Notes: a model not told the origin generated them from the letters alone. A stretch of 64,000 bases of DNA from Allostella vacuolata (GCA_006739055.1 AP019702.1:3435388-3499387); one strand, 5' to 3'. Positions 35,436 through 44,938 are shown, numbered from the stretch's first letter. A program made the numbers and translations.

Positions 35436-36587
35436 ATGAAAGGTCTTACGATTCTCGCGACGGCGACCGTGTTCGCGCTGGCCGGGGCGGCCGGCGCGCA
35501 GGAAGCGCCGAAGGACCCGCCGGTCATCAAGATCGGCGCCATCTTCGCCATGAGCGGCCAGGCGAGCTGGTACGGCCAGGTCATGTCCCAGGGCATGCGC
35601 CTGGCGGTCGACGAGATCAACGCCAAGGGCGGCGTCGACGGCATCAAGCTGGAAGCGGTGATCGAGGACCACAAGGGCGCGGGCGGCGCCGAGGGCGTGG
35701 CCGCCATCAACCGCCTGATGTCGATCCACGGCACCAAGATCGTCATGACGTCATTCACCGGGCCGACGCTCGGCATCGCCCCCATCGCCGACCAGAACAA
35801 CATCTTCCTCATCAACGGCGGCGGCGTCGGGGTGAAGATGATCGGCGCCTCGAAATACATCGTCCACAACCGCTCGCTCGCCTCCGACCTGGCGCTGGGC
35901 GCGCTCCAGGTGGCCCAGAAGATGGGCCTGAAGAAGATGGGCCAGCTGCACTGGAAGAACGATGTCGGCGACCACATCGTCGCCACCGCCGACCCGGTGT
36001 GGAAGAAGGGCGGCGGCTCGATCGTCGCGACCGAGGCGGTGCCCCAGGGCTCGACCAACATGGACACCCAGGTCGCCAAGGTGCGGGCCGCCGGCCCCGA
36101 CTTCATCGGCGTGTGGATGTTCACGCCCGAGGCGGGCCTGGCCGTCAAGCGGGTGCGCGAGTTCGGCATGAAGCAGCCGATGATCGGGGTCGAGTTCACC
36201 GCCAACGACGCCAAGATCGCGGGCGCCACCGCCGACGGCTTCCTCTACCTCAACGACTACTTCAAGCCGTCCGACGACCAGCCCTGGTCGAAGCACTTCG
36301 CCGAGGCCTACGAGAAGCGCTGGGGCCAGGCGCCGGAGTTCTACGGCGCCAACTACTACGAAGGCGTCTACCTGGCCGCCGAGCTGGCGCGCCGCGCCCG
36401 CAAGAAGGGCGGCGACTACCTGAACGGCGAGCGGCTGAAGGCGGCCCTCTACGAGAACCCGAAGGTCGACAGCGTCTATGGCGGCCAGATGACCTTCCAG
36501 GCGAACGGCGTGGCCCAGAAGCGGGTCGCCCTCTTCAAGGTCAAGGACGGCAAGGGCGAGTTCCAGGAATTCGTCGAGCTGAAGTAG
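35436..36587 (+). CDS. Branched-chain-type ABC transporter substrate-binding protein
   Basis: The 383-residue periplasmic protein has a signal peptide ending at GAAGAQEAPK and the type-I ligand-binding fold of LivJ/K-like proteins: VIKIGAIFAMSGQASWYGQVMSQG, VDEINAKGGVDGIKLE, FLINGGGVGVKMIG, VEFTANDAKIAGATADGFLY and GANYYEGVYLAAELAR. GGAGGA lies six bases before the ATG. It is first in an operon with the LivH-, LivM-LivG- and LivF-like genes and a cyclase-family hydrolase. Such importers also carry aromatic or aliphatic acids, so amino acids are not assured. Confidence 0.92.
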   Translation: MKGLTILATATVFALAGAAGAQEAPKDPPVIKIGAIFAMSGQASWYGQVMSQGMRLAVDEINAKGGVDGIKLEAVIEDHKGAGGAEGVAAINRLMSIHGTKIVMTSFTGPTLGIAPIADQNNIFLINGGGVGVKMIGASKYIVHNRSLASDLALGALQVAQKMGLKKMGQLHWKNDVGDHIVATADPVWKKGGGSIVATEAVPQGSTNMDTQVAKVRAAGPDFIGVWMFTPEAGLAVKRVREFGMKQPMIGVEFTANDAKIAGATADGFLYLNDYFKPSDDQPWSKHFAEAYEKRWGQAPEFYGANYYEGVYLAAELARRARKKGGDYLNGERLKAALYENPKVDSVYGGQMTFQANGVAQKRVALFKVKDGKGEFQEFVELK

Positions 36588-36600
36588 CGCCGGCCGGTCC

Positions 36601-36631
36601 CGGGCGGCGGGCGGTCCAGCGCCGCCGCCCG
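36601..36631 (+). terminator. GC-rich hairpin between binding protein and permease genes
   Basis: A 10-bp stem CGGGCGGCGG / CCGCCGCCCG with an 11-base loop lies 13 bases after the binding-protein stop. It lacks a T-run, so it may be an attenuator or an mRNA-stabilising stem that lets the binding protein be made in excess. Confidence 0.45.
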
Positions 36632-36675
36632 GTCGTCCTTCGTCCCGACCCCTCCAGCCTTCCGATCGGCGGCCG

Positions 36676-37545
36676 ATGGATCTCGTACTCCAGCTCCTCG
36701 TCAACGGCGTGATCAACGGCAGCCACTACGCGCTGCTCGGCATCGGGTTCGGGATCATCTTCGGGCCGACCAGGATCACCCATTTCGCCTACGGGCCGAT
36801 CTTCGCGGTCGGCGCCTATGGCTGCTGGGCGTCGGTCGCCTGGCTCGGCCTGCCGGTGCCGGCCGCGGCCCTGGCCGGCGTCCTCGCCGCCGCCGGCGTG
36901 GGTGCGCTGTCCTACCTCTGGCTCTACCGCCCGTTCGAGCGCCGCGGCAGCTCGCACCTGGTGGTCCTGATCGCCTCGCTCGGGCTCTTCATCACGCTCG
37001 AGAACCTGATCGGCATCGTCTTCGGCACCGACACCAAGGTCGTCCCCGGCCTCAGCCCCGACATCTTCCTGTGGGGGCCGGTGGTGGTCACCTCGATCCA
37101 GCTCTGGCAGGTGGCGGCCCTGGCCGGGATCGCGCTCGCCCTGTTCGCCTTCCTGCGCCGCTCGCGCCACGGCAAGGCGCTGATGGCGATGACCGACAAT
37201 GGCGAGATGGCCCAGATCATCGGCATCGACACGGTGCGGGTGTCGCTGACCGCATTCGCGGTCGGCTCGGCGGTGGCGGCCGTGCCGGCGATCCTGATCC
37301 TGCTGAAGGAGGGGGCGACGCCGCACATGGGCTTCATCGCCGTCTTCATGGCCTTCGTCGCGGTCATCGTCGGCGGCATCGGCTCGTTCCGCGGCGCCAT
37401 CATCGGCGGCTACGCGGTCGGCATCGTCGAGAACATCGGCATGTGGAAGCTGCCGACGGAATGGCAGTCGACGATCGCCTTCGTCGTGCTGTTCCTCATC
37501 CTGCTGTTCAAGCCGAGCGGCCTGTTCGGCCGGCGGGTGCGCTGA
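36676..37545 (+). CDS. Branched-chain-type ABC permease, LivH-like
   Basis: The 289-residue membrane protein has about eight hydrophobic segments and the LivH-type features LQLLVNGVINGSHYALLGIGFGI at the start, the AMTDNGEMAQIIGIDTVRV ATPase-contacting loop, and a C-terminal IVGGIGSFRGAIIGGYAVGIVEN. It forms half of the transmembrane path with the LivM domain of the next gene, 12 bases downstream. The length and order are typical. The substrate follows from the binding protein and is not defined. Confidence 0.92.
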   Translation: MDLVLQLLVNGVINGSHYALLGIGFGIIFGPTRITHFAYGPIFAVGAYGCWASVAWLGLPVPAAALAGVLAAAGVGALSYLWLYRPFERRGSSHLVVLIASLGLFITLENLIGIVFGTDTKVVPGLSPDIFLWGPVVVTSIQLWQVAALAGIALALFAFLRRSRHGKALMAMTDNGEMAQIIGIDTVRVSLTAFAVGSAVAAVPAILILLKEGATPHMGFIAVFMAFVAVIVGGIGSFRGAIIGGYAVGIVENIGMWKLPTEWQSTIAFVVLFLILLFKPSGLFGRRVR

Positions 37546-37557
37546 GGGCCGCCGGCA

Positions 37558-39249
37558 ATGGATTATCTCCTGCACATCCTGGTCATGGTCGCGATCTATG
37601 CGATCCTGGCCGGCTCGTTCAACCTGCTGATCGGCTTCTCCGGCCTGTTCGCGCTGTCGCACGCGGCCTTCTTCGGGGTCGGCGCCTATACGACCGCGAT
37701 CCTCACCACCGGCTACGGACTGCCCTTCCCCTGGCCGCTCCTGGTCGGCATCGGGCTCGCCGCCATCGTCGGGCTGGCGATCGGCCTGCCGGCGCTCCGG
37801 GTCGGCGGCGAGTACCTGGTCATCATCACCCTGGCGCTGCAGATCATCGCCGTCGCCATCATGCTCAACTGGACCAGCCTGACCGGCGGGACCCAAGGCA
37901 TCGGCGGCGTCCCGCGCATCCGGATCGCCGGCGTGCCGCTCGACACCGCCGGGCGCTTCCTGCCCCTTGCGGTGGGCGTTGCGGCACTCTCCCTGTGGGC
38001 CGCCTGGCGGCTCGGCGCCTCGCCCTTCGGCCGGGCGCTCCGGGCGATGCGCGAGAACGAGGCCGCGGCCCAGGCGGTCGGCAAGAACGTGGTGGCGATG
38101 AAGCTCATCGTCTTCGCCGCCTCGGCCGGCATCGCCTCGGTCGCGGGCGGGCTCTATGCCCACTACATCGCCTTCGTCAGCGCGGTCTCCTTCACCATCG
38201 AGACCACCATCTACATCCTGGCCATGGTCATCCTGGGCGGGACCGGCAACCTGCTCGGCTCGGTGCTGGGCGCCGCCATCCTGGTGGTCCTGCCGGAGCT
38301 CCTGAAGTTCGTCGACCTGCCGCCCGACATCGCCGACAAGCTGCGCCAGGTGATGTACGGCGTGATCCTGATCGTCATGCTGCGGCTGCGCCCCGAGGGG
38401 CTGCTGCCGGAGCACGACGCCAGGCGGGCCCGGGTGCCGCCCGGCCTCGGCGCCGACGGGCTGGGGCCTCTCGCCCCGCCGGCCGCGGCCGACGGCGCCG
38501 TCACCGTCGAGGGCCGCGACCTGATGAAGAGCTTCGGCGGCATCGTCGCCGTGCGCGACTTCTCGATCGACCTGCGGCGCGGCCGCATCGTCGGCCTGAT
38601 CGGCCCCAACGGCGCCGGCAAGACCACCGCCTTCAACCTGCTGACCGGCTTCCTGCGGCCCAATGCCGGCACCGTGCGCTTTCGCGGCAGCACCGTGTCC
38701 GGCCGTGCCCCGCACGACATCGTCCGCGCCGGCATGGCGCGCTCGTTCCAGGACCTGAAGCTGTTCCGGCGCATGACCGTGCTCGACAATGTCCGGGTCG
38801 CCCTGCCGCGGCAGAAGGGCGACGGGCTGCTGCACGTCTATTTCCTGCCCTGGGTGGTGCGGGCGGAGGAGCGGGAGAATCTGGGCCGGGCCATGGCCGT
38901 GCTGCGCTTCGTCGGGCTGGAGGGCCAGGCGGGCGAGCTGGCCGAGAACCTGTCCTATGCCGAGGAGAAGCTGCTGGTGATCGCCCGCCTGCTGGCGACC
39001 GGCGCCGAGGTGCTGCTGTTCGACGAGCCCCTGTCCGGGCTCGACCCCGGCACCATGGAGGGCATCTTCCCGATCATCCGCCGGCTCGCCGAGCAGGGAA
39101 AGACGATCTGCATCATCGAGCACAATCTCGACGTCATCCGCGGCCTGTGCGACTGGGCGGTGTTCCTCGACGAGGGGCGCAAGATCGCCGAGGGCACGCC
39201 CGAGGCCCTGATCGCCGACCCGGTGCTGGCCGAACGGTACTTCAAATGA
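37558..39249 (+). CDS. LivM permease fused to LivG ATPase
   Basis: The 563-residue protein is a fusion. Residues 1 to about 295 are a LivM-like permease (MDYLLHILVMVAIYAILAGSFNLLIGFSG at the start, RAMRENEAAAQAVG loop, LGGTGNLLGSVLGAAILVVLPE near its end). Residues about 315-563 are a LivG-like ATPase with Walker A GPNGAGKTT and Walker B VLLFDEPLSGLD; the signature reads LSYAEEKLLVIA, a variation on LPYGQQR. A Pro/Ala-rich linker joins them. The fusion is known in some alphaproteobacteria and ties the permease to its ATPase. Its stop overlaps the LivF start as ATGA. Confidence 0.92.
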   Translation: MDYLLHILVMVAIYAILAGSFNLLIGFSGLFALSHAAFFGVGAYTTAILTTGYGLPFPWPLLVGIGLAAIVGLAIGLPALRVGGEYLVIITLALQIIAVAIMLNWTSLTGGTQGIGGVPRIRIAGVPLDTAGRFLPLAVGVAALSLWAAWRLGASPFGRALRAMRENEAAAQAVGKNVVAMKLIVFAASAGIASVAGGLYAHYIAFVSAVSFTIETTIYILAMVILGGTGNLLGSVLGAAILVVLPELLKFVDLPPDIADKLRQVMYGVILIVMLRLRPEGLLPEHDARRARVPPGLGADGLGPLAPPAAADGAVTVEGRDLMKSFGGIVAVRDFSIDLRRGRIVGLIGPNGAGKTTAFNLLTGFLRPNAGTVRFRGSTVSGRAPHDIVRAGMARSFQDLKLFRRMTVLDNVRVALPRQKGDGLLHVYFLPWVVRAEERENLGRAMAVLRFVGLEGQAGELAENLSYAEEKLLVIARLLATGAEVLLFDEPLSGLDPGTMEGIFPIIRRLAEQGKTICIIEHNLDVIRGLCDWAVFLDEGRKIAEGTPEALIADPVLAERYFK

Positions 39250-39956
39250 GCGAGACCATGCTGGAAGCCACCGGCGTCGCCGCCGGCTACGGCCGCAAGC
39301 GGATCGTCCACGGCGTCGACCTGGCGGTCGGCAAGGGCGAGATCGTGCTGGTGCTGGGCCACAACGGCGCCGGCAAGACGACCCTGATGCGCACCCTGTT
39401 CGGCCTGCTGCCGGCCGCCGAGGGCACCATCCGCTACGAGGGCCGCGACATCGCCGGTCGGCGGCCGGCAGAGAACGTGGCCGACGGCATCGCCTTCATC
39501 CCCCAGGGGCACGGCATCTTCCGCACGCTCTCGGTGCGCGACAACCTCGACCTCGGTGCCTTCGTCGAGCCGGACAAGTCGCTGCTGCCGGAGCGGCTGG
39601 ACACCGTCTTCCGCATGTTCCCGATCCTGAAGGAGCGCGCCTCCCAGATCGGCGGCACGCTCTCGGGCGGGCAGCAGCAGATGCTGGCGATCGGCATGGC
39701 GCTCATGCATGCGCCCCGCCTCGTCATCCTCGACGAGCCCTCGATCGGCCTCGCCCCCAACCTCGTCGACAAGGTGATGGAGGCGATCGCCTACATCAAC
39801 CGCACCATGGGCACGACCATCCTGATGGTCGAGCAGAACGTGAAGTACAGCCTGCCGATCGCCTCCCGCGTCGCGGTGCTGAAGACCGGCCGCAAGATCT
39901 ATGACGGCCCACCCGACCCGTTGCACGACCGGGTCGAACTGATGAAGCTGTTCTAG
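39246..39956 (+). CDS. Branched-chain-type ABC ATPase, LivF-like
   Basis: The 236-residue protein has Walker A GHNGAGKTT (about 38-46), Q-loop IPQGHGIF, signature LSGGQQQMLAIGMAL, Walker B RLVILDEPSIGLAPN and the H-loop replaced by MVEQNVKYSL, all typical of LivF (which lacks the H-loop histidine in favour of Gln/Asn). It energises the importer with the LivG domain. Overlap of ATGA with the previous gene fixes the start. The cyclase gene follows after 29 bases without a visible terminator. Confidence 0.93.
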   Translation: MSETMLEATGVAAGYGRKRIVHGVDLAVGKGEIVLVLGHNGAGKTTLMRTLFGLLPAAEGTIRYEGRDIAGRRPAENVADGIAFIPQGHGIFRTLSVRDNLDLGAFVEPDKSLLPERLDTVFRMFPILKERASQIGGTLSGGQQQMLAIGMALMHAPRLVILDEPSIGLAPNLVDKVMEAIAYINRTMGTTILMVEQNVKYSLPIASRVAVLKTGRKIYDGPPDPLHDRVELMKLF

Positions 39957-39985
39957 ACTCGCCGCCGCCCTCAGAAGGACACCCG

Positions 39986-41035
39986 ATGCCGACCAATCCG
40001 CGCTGGAAGAACCGCCCCGAAGGCTCCAACTGGGGCGAGTTCGGCCCGGACGACCAGCTGGGGCGGCTCAACCTGCTGACGCCCGAGCAGGTCAAGAAGG
40101 GCATGGCCGAGGTGCGCGAGGGCATCCCCTTCTGCCTGTCGCTGCCGCTCGACTATCCGGGCGAGGCCAAGGTCAACCCGCGCCGCCACCCGCCCAAGCT
40201 CCAGCCGACCGTGCGCGACGGCAAGCCCAACCTCAACTTCCCGCTCCGCCTGACCAACCGCCGGCTGGTCGACGTGATCAGCGACGACGCGGCGCTGATC
40301 CACCTGCAATACTCGACCCAGTGGGACAGCTTCGCCCATGTCGGGCAGGAGTTCGACGCCGACGGCGACGGCCGGGCGGAGATGGTCTACTACAACGGCT
40401 TCCGCGCCTGGGACCACATCATCGGCCCGATCGAGTATCGCGACGGCGACGAGATTCCGCGGCCTCACGCCCCCGGCGCCACCAGGCTCGGCATCGAGAA
40501 CATGGCCGAGAAGTGCGTCCAGGGCCGCGCCGTGATGATCGACCTGCTGACCCATTATGGCTGGGACCGCACCGTGGTCGGCTACGACCAGCTGATGCGG
40601 GCGATGGAGGCGGACAAGGTGGAGGTCGAGCCGGGCGACATGGTCTGCCTGCGCACCGGCTATTCGGACGTGATCCTGTCCATGAACAAGAAGCCCGACG
40701 CCGAGAAGCTGGACCGGTCCTGTGCCACGCTCGACGGCCGCGACGAGCGGCTGCTGCAATGGATCACCGACAGCAACCTGGTCGCCCTCATCGCCGACAA
40801 CTACGCCGTCGAGCAGCAGCCGGCGCTGGATACCGACGACGATCCCTGCTGCTCGCTGCCGCTGCACGCCCACTGCCTGTTCAAGCTGGGGATCCACCTG
40901 GGAGAGATCTGGCACCTGTCGCCGCTGGCCGACTGGCTGCGCGCCCATGGCCGCTACCGCTTCCTGCTGACCGCCCCGCCGCTGCGCCTGCCGGGCGCGG
41001 TGGGCTCGCCGGCCAACGCCATCGGGACGGTGTAG
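39986..41035 (+). CDS. Cyclase family protein (kynurenine formamidase-like metal hydrolase)
   Basis: The 349-residue protein belongs to the cyclase/arylformamidase family (PF04199 type): SNWGEFGPDDQLGRLNLLTPE at the start, a TQWDSFAHVG segment that takes the place of the usual H-x-G-T-H metal motif, VMIDLLTHYGWDRTVVGYDQL, DMVCLRTGY and a closing HAHCLFKLGIHLGEIWHLSPL. Many such proteins hydrolyse cyclic or acyl amides or lactones. AAGGAC precedes the ATG. Being last in the importer operon suggests it acts on the imported compound. Confidence 0.88.
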   Translation: MPTNPRWKNRPEGSNWGEFGPDDQLGRLNLLTPEQVKKGMAEVREGIPFCLSLPLDYPGEAKVNPRRHPPKLQPTVRDGKPNLNFPLRLTNRRLVDVISDDAALIHLQYSTQWDSFAHVGQEFDADGDGRAEMVYYNGFRAWDHIIGPIEYRDGDEIPRPHAPGATRLGIENMAEKCVQGRAVMIDLLTHYGWDRTVVGYDQLMRAMEADKVEVEPGDMVCLRTGYSDVILSMNKKPDAEKLDRSCATLDGRDERLLQWITDSNLVALIADNYAVEQQPALDTDDDPCCSLPLHAHCLFKLGIHLGEIWHLSPLADWLRAHGRYRFLLTAPPLRLPGAVGSPANAIGTV

Positions 41036-41069
41036 CCGGCAAGCCGCCCGGCCCGGAGGCAGCCGGACG

Positions 41070-42371
41070 ATGCGCTCGCGGATCCGTCAGTTCCTGGTCG
41101 ACCTCGGGGAGAGCTTCTGGCTCCTTCCAGCGGGTCTGGTCGTGCTCGGTCTCGTCCTCGGCGAGGCCCTGGTCGACCTGGACCGCTCCGGAGCCGTGTC
41201 GTCCTGGTTGCCGGACGGCTGGCTCTACAGTGGCGGGGGTGCCGGGGCGCGAACCCTGCTGGGGGCCGTCGCCTCCTCCACCATCGGCGTGGCCGGCACC
41301 ATCTTCTCGATCACGATCGCATCGCTGACCCTGGCGTCGAGCCAGATGGGCCCGCGCCTGCTCAGCAACTTCACCAGCGACCGCAGCAACCAGGCCACCC
41401 TCGGCATCTTCCTCGGCACCTTCGCCTACGCGCTGATGGTGCTCCGCTCCGTGCGCGGCGCCGACGAGGGCGCCTTCGTCCCCCACCTGGCGGTGACCGT
41501 CTCGATCCTGCTCGCCTTCGTATGCGTGGCGATGCTGGTCTTCTTCGTCCACCACATGGCCGGGCGCATCAATGTCGACACCGTCATCGACCTTGTCCAC
41601 GCCGACCTGCGCCAGTCCATCGAGCGGCTCACCACCGAAAGCGCCGGGCCGCCGGAATCCCGCGCCGAATGGCCGGCGGCGGCCCGCGTTCCCCACCGCC
41701 ACCAAGGCTACCTGCAGCAACTCGACGACGAGGGGCTGGCCGACTGGGCGCACGCCAAGGAGGTCCGCCTGCGGCTGACGGTCAGGCCCGGCCACTATGT
41801 CTTCCCCGGCGTACCCATCCTGGAGGCCTCACGGGCCGTGGAGGGGCTGGATGACGCGCTGGCGGATGCGACCGCGGTGGGCGGCCGCCGGGTCGCCACG
41901 GCCGACCTCGAATTCGCCGTCCGGCAGCTGGCCGACATCGCGGTCCGCGCCCTGTCGCCCGGAATCAACGATCCGCAGACCGCCAACGCCGTGCTGGACC
42001 GCATGGGCGCCACCCTGTGCGAGCTGGTCGACCGTCACCTGCCGACCGGAACCTCCGTGCGCGACGGCATCGAGGTTCTGTCCCGCCCTGCCGTCACCTA
42101 CGACGGTCTGGCCGACGCAATGTTCACCCCCCTGCGCCAGAACGCCGAGCAGTGCCCGTCGGTGCTCATCCACCTGGTGGCGACCCTGGCCGAGGTCGCC
42201 GACGCCGAGCCCCGCGAGGACCGGCGCCGGACGCTTCGCCGGCATGTCGCCCTCGTGCTCTCCACCGCGTCCCGCTGCGGCATCGAACCGGATGCCTTGC
42301 GGGTGCTGAAGATCAGGGCCGAGGCGTTCGAGCAGGCCATGACGCGGGACGCGTCGCCGGCGCTGACGTGA
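41070..42371 (+). CDS. DUF2254 membrane protein
   Basis: The 433-residue protein has four hydrophobic segments in its first 170 residues (around 16-36, 65-90, 112-128 and 140-165) and the DUF2254 landmark SSTIGVAGTIFSITIASLTLASSQMGPRLL; the rest is soluble, with LADIAVRALSPGINDPQTA, another family landmark. The function of DUF2254 is not known; it is a common inner-membrane protein of proteobacteria. GGAGG is ten bases upstream of the ATG. It follows the cyclase gene by 34 bases on the same strand and converges with a hydrolase. Confidence 0.85.
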   Translation: MRSRIRQFLVDLGESFWLLPAGLVVLGLVLGEALVDLDRSGAVSSWLPDGWLYSGGGAGARTLLGAVASSTIGVAGTIFSITIASLTLASSQMGPRLLSNFTSDRSNQATLGIFLGTFAYALMVLRSVRGADEGAFVPHLAVTVSILLAFVCVAMLVFFVHHMAGRINVDTVIDLVHADLRQSIERLTTESAGPPESRAEWPAAARVPHRHQGYLQQLDDEGLADWAHAKEVRLRLTVRPGHYVFPGVPILEASRAVEGLDDALADATAVGGRRVATADLEFAVRQLADIAVRALSPGINDPQTANAVLDRMGATLCELVDRHLPTGTSVRDGIEVLSRPAVTYDGLADAMFTPLRQNAEQCPSVLIHLVATLAEVADAEPREDRRRTLRRHVALVLSTASRCGIEPDALRVLKIRAEAFEQAMTRDASPALT

Positions 42372-42401
42372 GCCGGCGCGCCCGGGGTCTGCCCATGTGC
42401 C

Positions 42402-43259
42402 TCATGCCGAGTACTTCCGGACGTGGGCCAGCAGTGCCTCGTTCACCTGGTCCGGCACCTGGTCGGCGGCGTAGTGGCCGACGCCGGGCAGCTCGATGAA
42501 GGTGTAGGGCGCGGCGATGAACTCGCCCGTGTCCTCGGCGGCGACGCGGCCGACGGTATCGTCGACATTGCCCCACAGGAAGAGCGTCGGCACCCTGGTC
42601 GGCCCGACCGGCTTGTGCACGCCCCGGGCACGGTACCAGGCGAGTGCCGCCTCCAGCGCCGGGCGGTTGCCGAGTACGCCCATGTGCTCCTCGATCTTGT
42701 GGGGGGGCACGCCGTTGCGTTTCAGCCGGTCGCGCATCCACTTGGCGTCGTCGGCCATCAGCCGGTCCCCCGCCGTCGGGTCGAGGAAATCGGTGTGGTG
42801 GCCCGAGAGCCTGGCCTGCACCCCGTCCGGCATGGCGAAGGCGCGCAGGAAGGCGGCCGGGTGAGGCCGGGACAGCATGGTCAGGCTGATGATCCGCTCC
42901 GGCTGCTGGTCCGCCATCTCCCATGACAGGCTGCCGCCCCAGTCGTGGCCGACCAGGTGGATGCGCTGGCCGGGCGTGCCGACCCGGTCGACGATGTCGA
43001 ACGCGTCCTGGATCAGCCGCTCCATGCGGTACTGCTCGAAGTCGTTGGTATCGGGCCGGGCGCCGGCGGCATAGCCGCGCTGGTTGGGCGCCACCGCCCG
43101 GAAGCCGGAAGCCGCCAGCGCCTCGACCTGGGCGTTCCAGTAGTGGCGGGACACGACGAAGCCGTGCAGCATCAGGACAATCGGCCCGTCTTCCGGGCCG
43201 GCCACGGACACGTCGAACACCAGGCCCGGCGCCGTCTCGACATCCAGCACTTCGATCAT
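42402..43259 (-). CDS. Alpha/beta hydrolase, epoxide hydrolase/dehalogenase-like
   Basis: The 285-residue protein has MLHGFVVSRHYW as oxyanion segment, HLVGHDWGGSLSWEMA with Asp106 as nucleophile, an acid/turn in LFLWGNVDDTVG and GVGHYAADQVPDQV with the base His. Asp as nucleophile matches epoxide hydrolases and haloalkane dehalogenases. The start is the ATG at 43259 with GGAGGA seven bases upstream; a GTG six bases earlier sits too close to that site. It lies 71 bases downstream of an omega-amino acid aminotransferase gene on the same strand, with a strong hairpin in the gap. Confidence 0.87.
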   Translation of the reverse strand: MIEVLDVETAPGLVFDVSVAGPEDGPIVLMLHGFVVSRHYWNAQVEALAASGFRAVAPNQRGYAAGARPDTNDFEQYRMERLIQDAFDIVDRVGTPGQRIHLVGHDWGGSLSWEMADQQPERIISLTMLSRPHPAAFLRAFAMPDGVQARLSGHHTDFLDPTAGDRLMADDAKWMRDRLKRNGVPPHKIEEHMGVLGNRPALEAALAWYRARGVHKPVGPTRVPTLFLWGNVDDTVGRVAAEDTGEFIAAPYTFIELPGVGHYAADQVPDQVNEALLAHVRKYSA

Positions 43260-43290
43260 TGGCACTTCCTCCAGGATTTTTTCGGTATTG

Positions 43291-43324
43291 GGCGGGCCTT
43301 CGGCATCGCGGCCGAAGGCCCGCC
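43291..43324 (-). terminator. Strong hairpin after the aminotransferase
   Basis: A perfect 14-bp stem GGCGGGCCTTCGGC / GCCGAAGGCCCGCC with a six-base loop begins seven bases after the aminotransferase stop at 43331. It lacks a T-run on the minus strand. It probably ends or attenuates transcription before the hydrolase gene. Confidence 0.65.
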
Positions 43325-43330
43325 GGCAGT

Positions 43331-44725
43331 TCAGGCGGCCTTGGCCGCCGCTTCGGCCTTCAGGGTCGCGTAGACATCGTCGAGCGCCTTGCCGAAGCGG
43401 CTCAGCATCTCGGCGATCTCGGCCTCGGTGATGATGAGCGGCGGGGTGAAGGCGATGCGGTCGCCGATCGCGCGCACGATCAGCCCATGCTCGGCCGCCC
43501 GGGCCATCACCGCCATGCCGACCTTGCGCTCGGCCGGGAACGGCACCCGCTTGGCGCCGTCGGCCATCAGCTCGACGCCGGCGATCAGGCCGACCCCGCG
43601 CACGTCGCCGACCAGCGGGTGGGAGCGGAACTTCTCCAGCCCCGACAGGAAGGCCGGCGAGACGGCCTTCACATGGCCGACGATGTCGCGCTCCTCGTAG
43701 ATCTTCTGCGTCTCCAGCGCGACCGCGCAGGCGACCGGATGGGCGCCGTAGGTGAAGCCGTGGCCGAAGCTGCCATGGGTCTCGCTCTGCTTCACCATCG
43801 CGTCGTAGATCTTCTCGGAGATCATCAAGGCCGACAGCGGCTGGTAGGAGGCGGTCAGCGCCTTGGCGCAGGACAGCATGTCCGGCTGCATGTCATAGGT
43901 CTGGCAGCCCCACATGTTGCCGGTGCGCCCGAAGCCGCAGATCACCTCGTCGGCCACGAACAGCACGTCGTACTTCTTCAGCACCGCCTGGATCTTGGCC
44001 CAGTAGGTGCGCGGCGGGGTCAGGGCGCCGCCGCCGCCCTGCACCGGCTCGCCGAAGAAGGCGGCCACCGTCTCCGGCCCTTCGGCCAGGATCAGCTTCT
44101 CCAGGTTGGCGGCCATGCGGTCGGAGAACTGCTCCTCCGTCTCGCCTTCCTCGTGATTGCGGTAGTAGTTGGGGTTGTCGGTGTGGACGAAGCCCGGCAG
44201 CGGGATGTCGAAGCCGGCCCGCATGTGCGGCTGGCCCGAGATGCTGACCGAGGCGATCGTGTTGCCGTGATAGCCGCGCTCGCGGCCGATGATCTTCTTC
44301 TTCTCCGGCTTGCCGATGGCGTTGTGGTAGTACCAGATCAGCTTGACGGCGGCGTCGTTGCACTCCGAGCCGGAGCACTGGAACAGCACCTTCGACATCT
44401 TGACCGGCGCCATCGAGATCAGCTTCTCGGCCAGGTCGGTCGCCAGCGTGTGCCCGTTGCCGAAGAAGGTGTGGTAGTAGGGCAGCTCCAGCAACTGCTT
44501 GTAGGCGGCGTCCGCCAGCCGCTTCTCGCTGAAGCCGAGCGAGGCGCACCACAGCCCCGCCATGCCCTCGATGTATTCCTTGCCGGCCTCGTCATAGACG
44601 TGGATGCCGTTGCCCTTGGTGAACAGCGTCCCGCCCTGCTCCTTGTGGGCCTTGAGGTCGGTCTGCTGGTGGATGTGGAAGGCGATGTCGCGGGCCATCG
44701 CCGAATTCGGGCGGATCGCGTTCAT
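43331..44725 (-). CDS. Class III aminotransferase (omega-amino acid:pyruvate type)
   Basis: The 464-residue PLP enzyme has class III hallmarks: GNGIHVYDEAGKEYIEGMAGLWC, FQCSGSECNDAAVKLIWYY, RERGYHGNTIAS, DVLFVADEVICGFGRTGNMW and the PLP lysine in LSCAKALTASYQPLSA (about residue 288). These fit beta-alanine/taurine/omega-amine transaminases rather than ornithine ones. It transfers an amino group to pyruvate or 2-oxoglutarate. The ATG at 44725 has GAGGAGA about ten bases upstream. It lies divergent from a thiolase gene across a 338-base gap that holds an FNR-type site. Confidence 0.9.
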   Translation of the reverse strand: MNAIRPNSAMARDIAFHIHQQTDLKAHKEQGGTLFTKGNGIHVYDEAGKEYIEGMAGLWCASLGFSEKRLADAAYKQLLELPYYHTFFGNGHTLATDLAEKLISMAPVKMSKVLFQCSGSECNDAAVKLIWYYHNAIGKPEKKKIIGRERGYHGNTIASVSISGQPHMRAGFDIPLPGFVHTDNPNYYRNHEEGETEEQFSDRMAANLEKLILAEGPETVAAFFGEPVQGGGGALTPPRTYWAKIQAVLKKYDVLFVADEVICGFGRTGNMWGCQTYDMQPDMLSCAKALTASYQPLSALMISEKIYDAMVKQSETHGSFGHGFTYGAHPVACAVALETQKIYEERDIVGHVKAVSPAFLSGLEKFRSHPLVGDVRGVGLIAGVELMADGAKRVPFPAERKVGMAVMARAAEHGLIVRAIGDRIAFTPPLIITEAEIAEMLSRFGKALDDVYATLKAEAAAKAA

Positions 44726-44938
44726 GCTGTCTGGTCTCCTCGGGGGGCGGGACGTCGGTGGCTCGGGGAAGGATGCCGGGACGCGCGGGCATCCCGGTCG
44801 CTGGATCAGCATAGCAAAGGACGGGCCGCCGCGACTGCCCGATCGCCGCCAATCCGGCATAGGGCGGCGGCGGACCGACCGTCGGCCGGAACCGGCGCCG
44901 CGGCATGCAGCCAGACGGACACCCGGTCGCCGCAGATA

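Noticed and set aside
36541-39123. 860-residue open frame on the minus strand
   Set aside because: It is antisense to the importer genes and its composition (Asp, Gln, His and Arg runs) is that of a GC-rich mirror frame.
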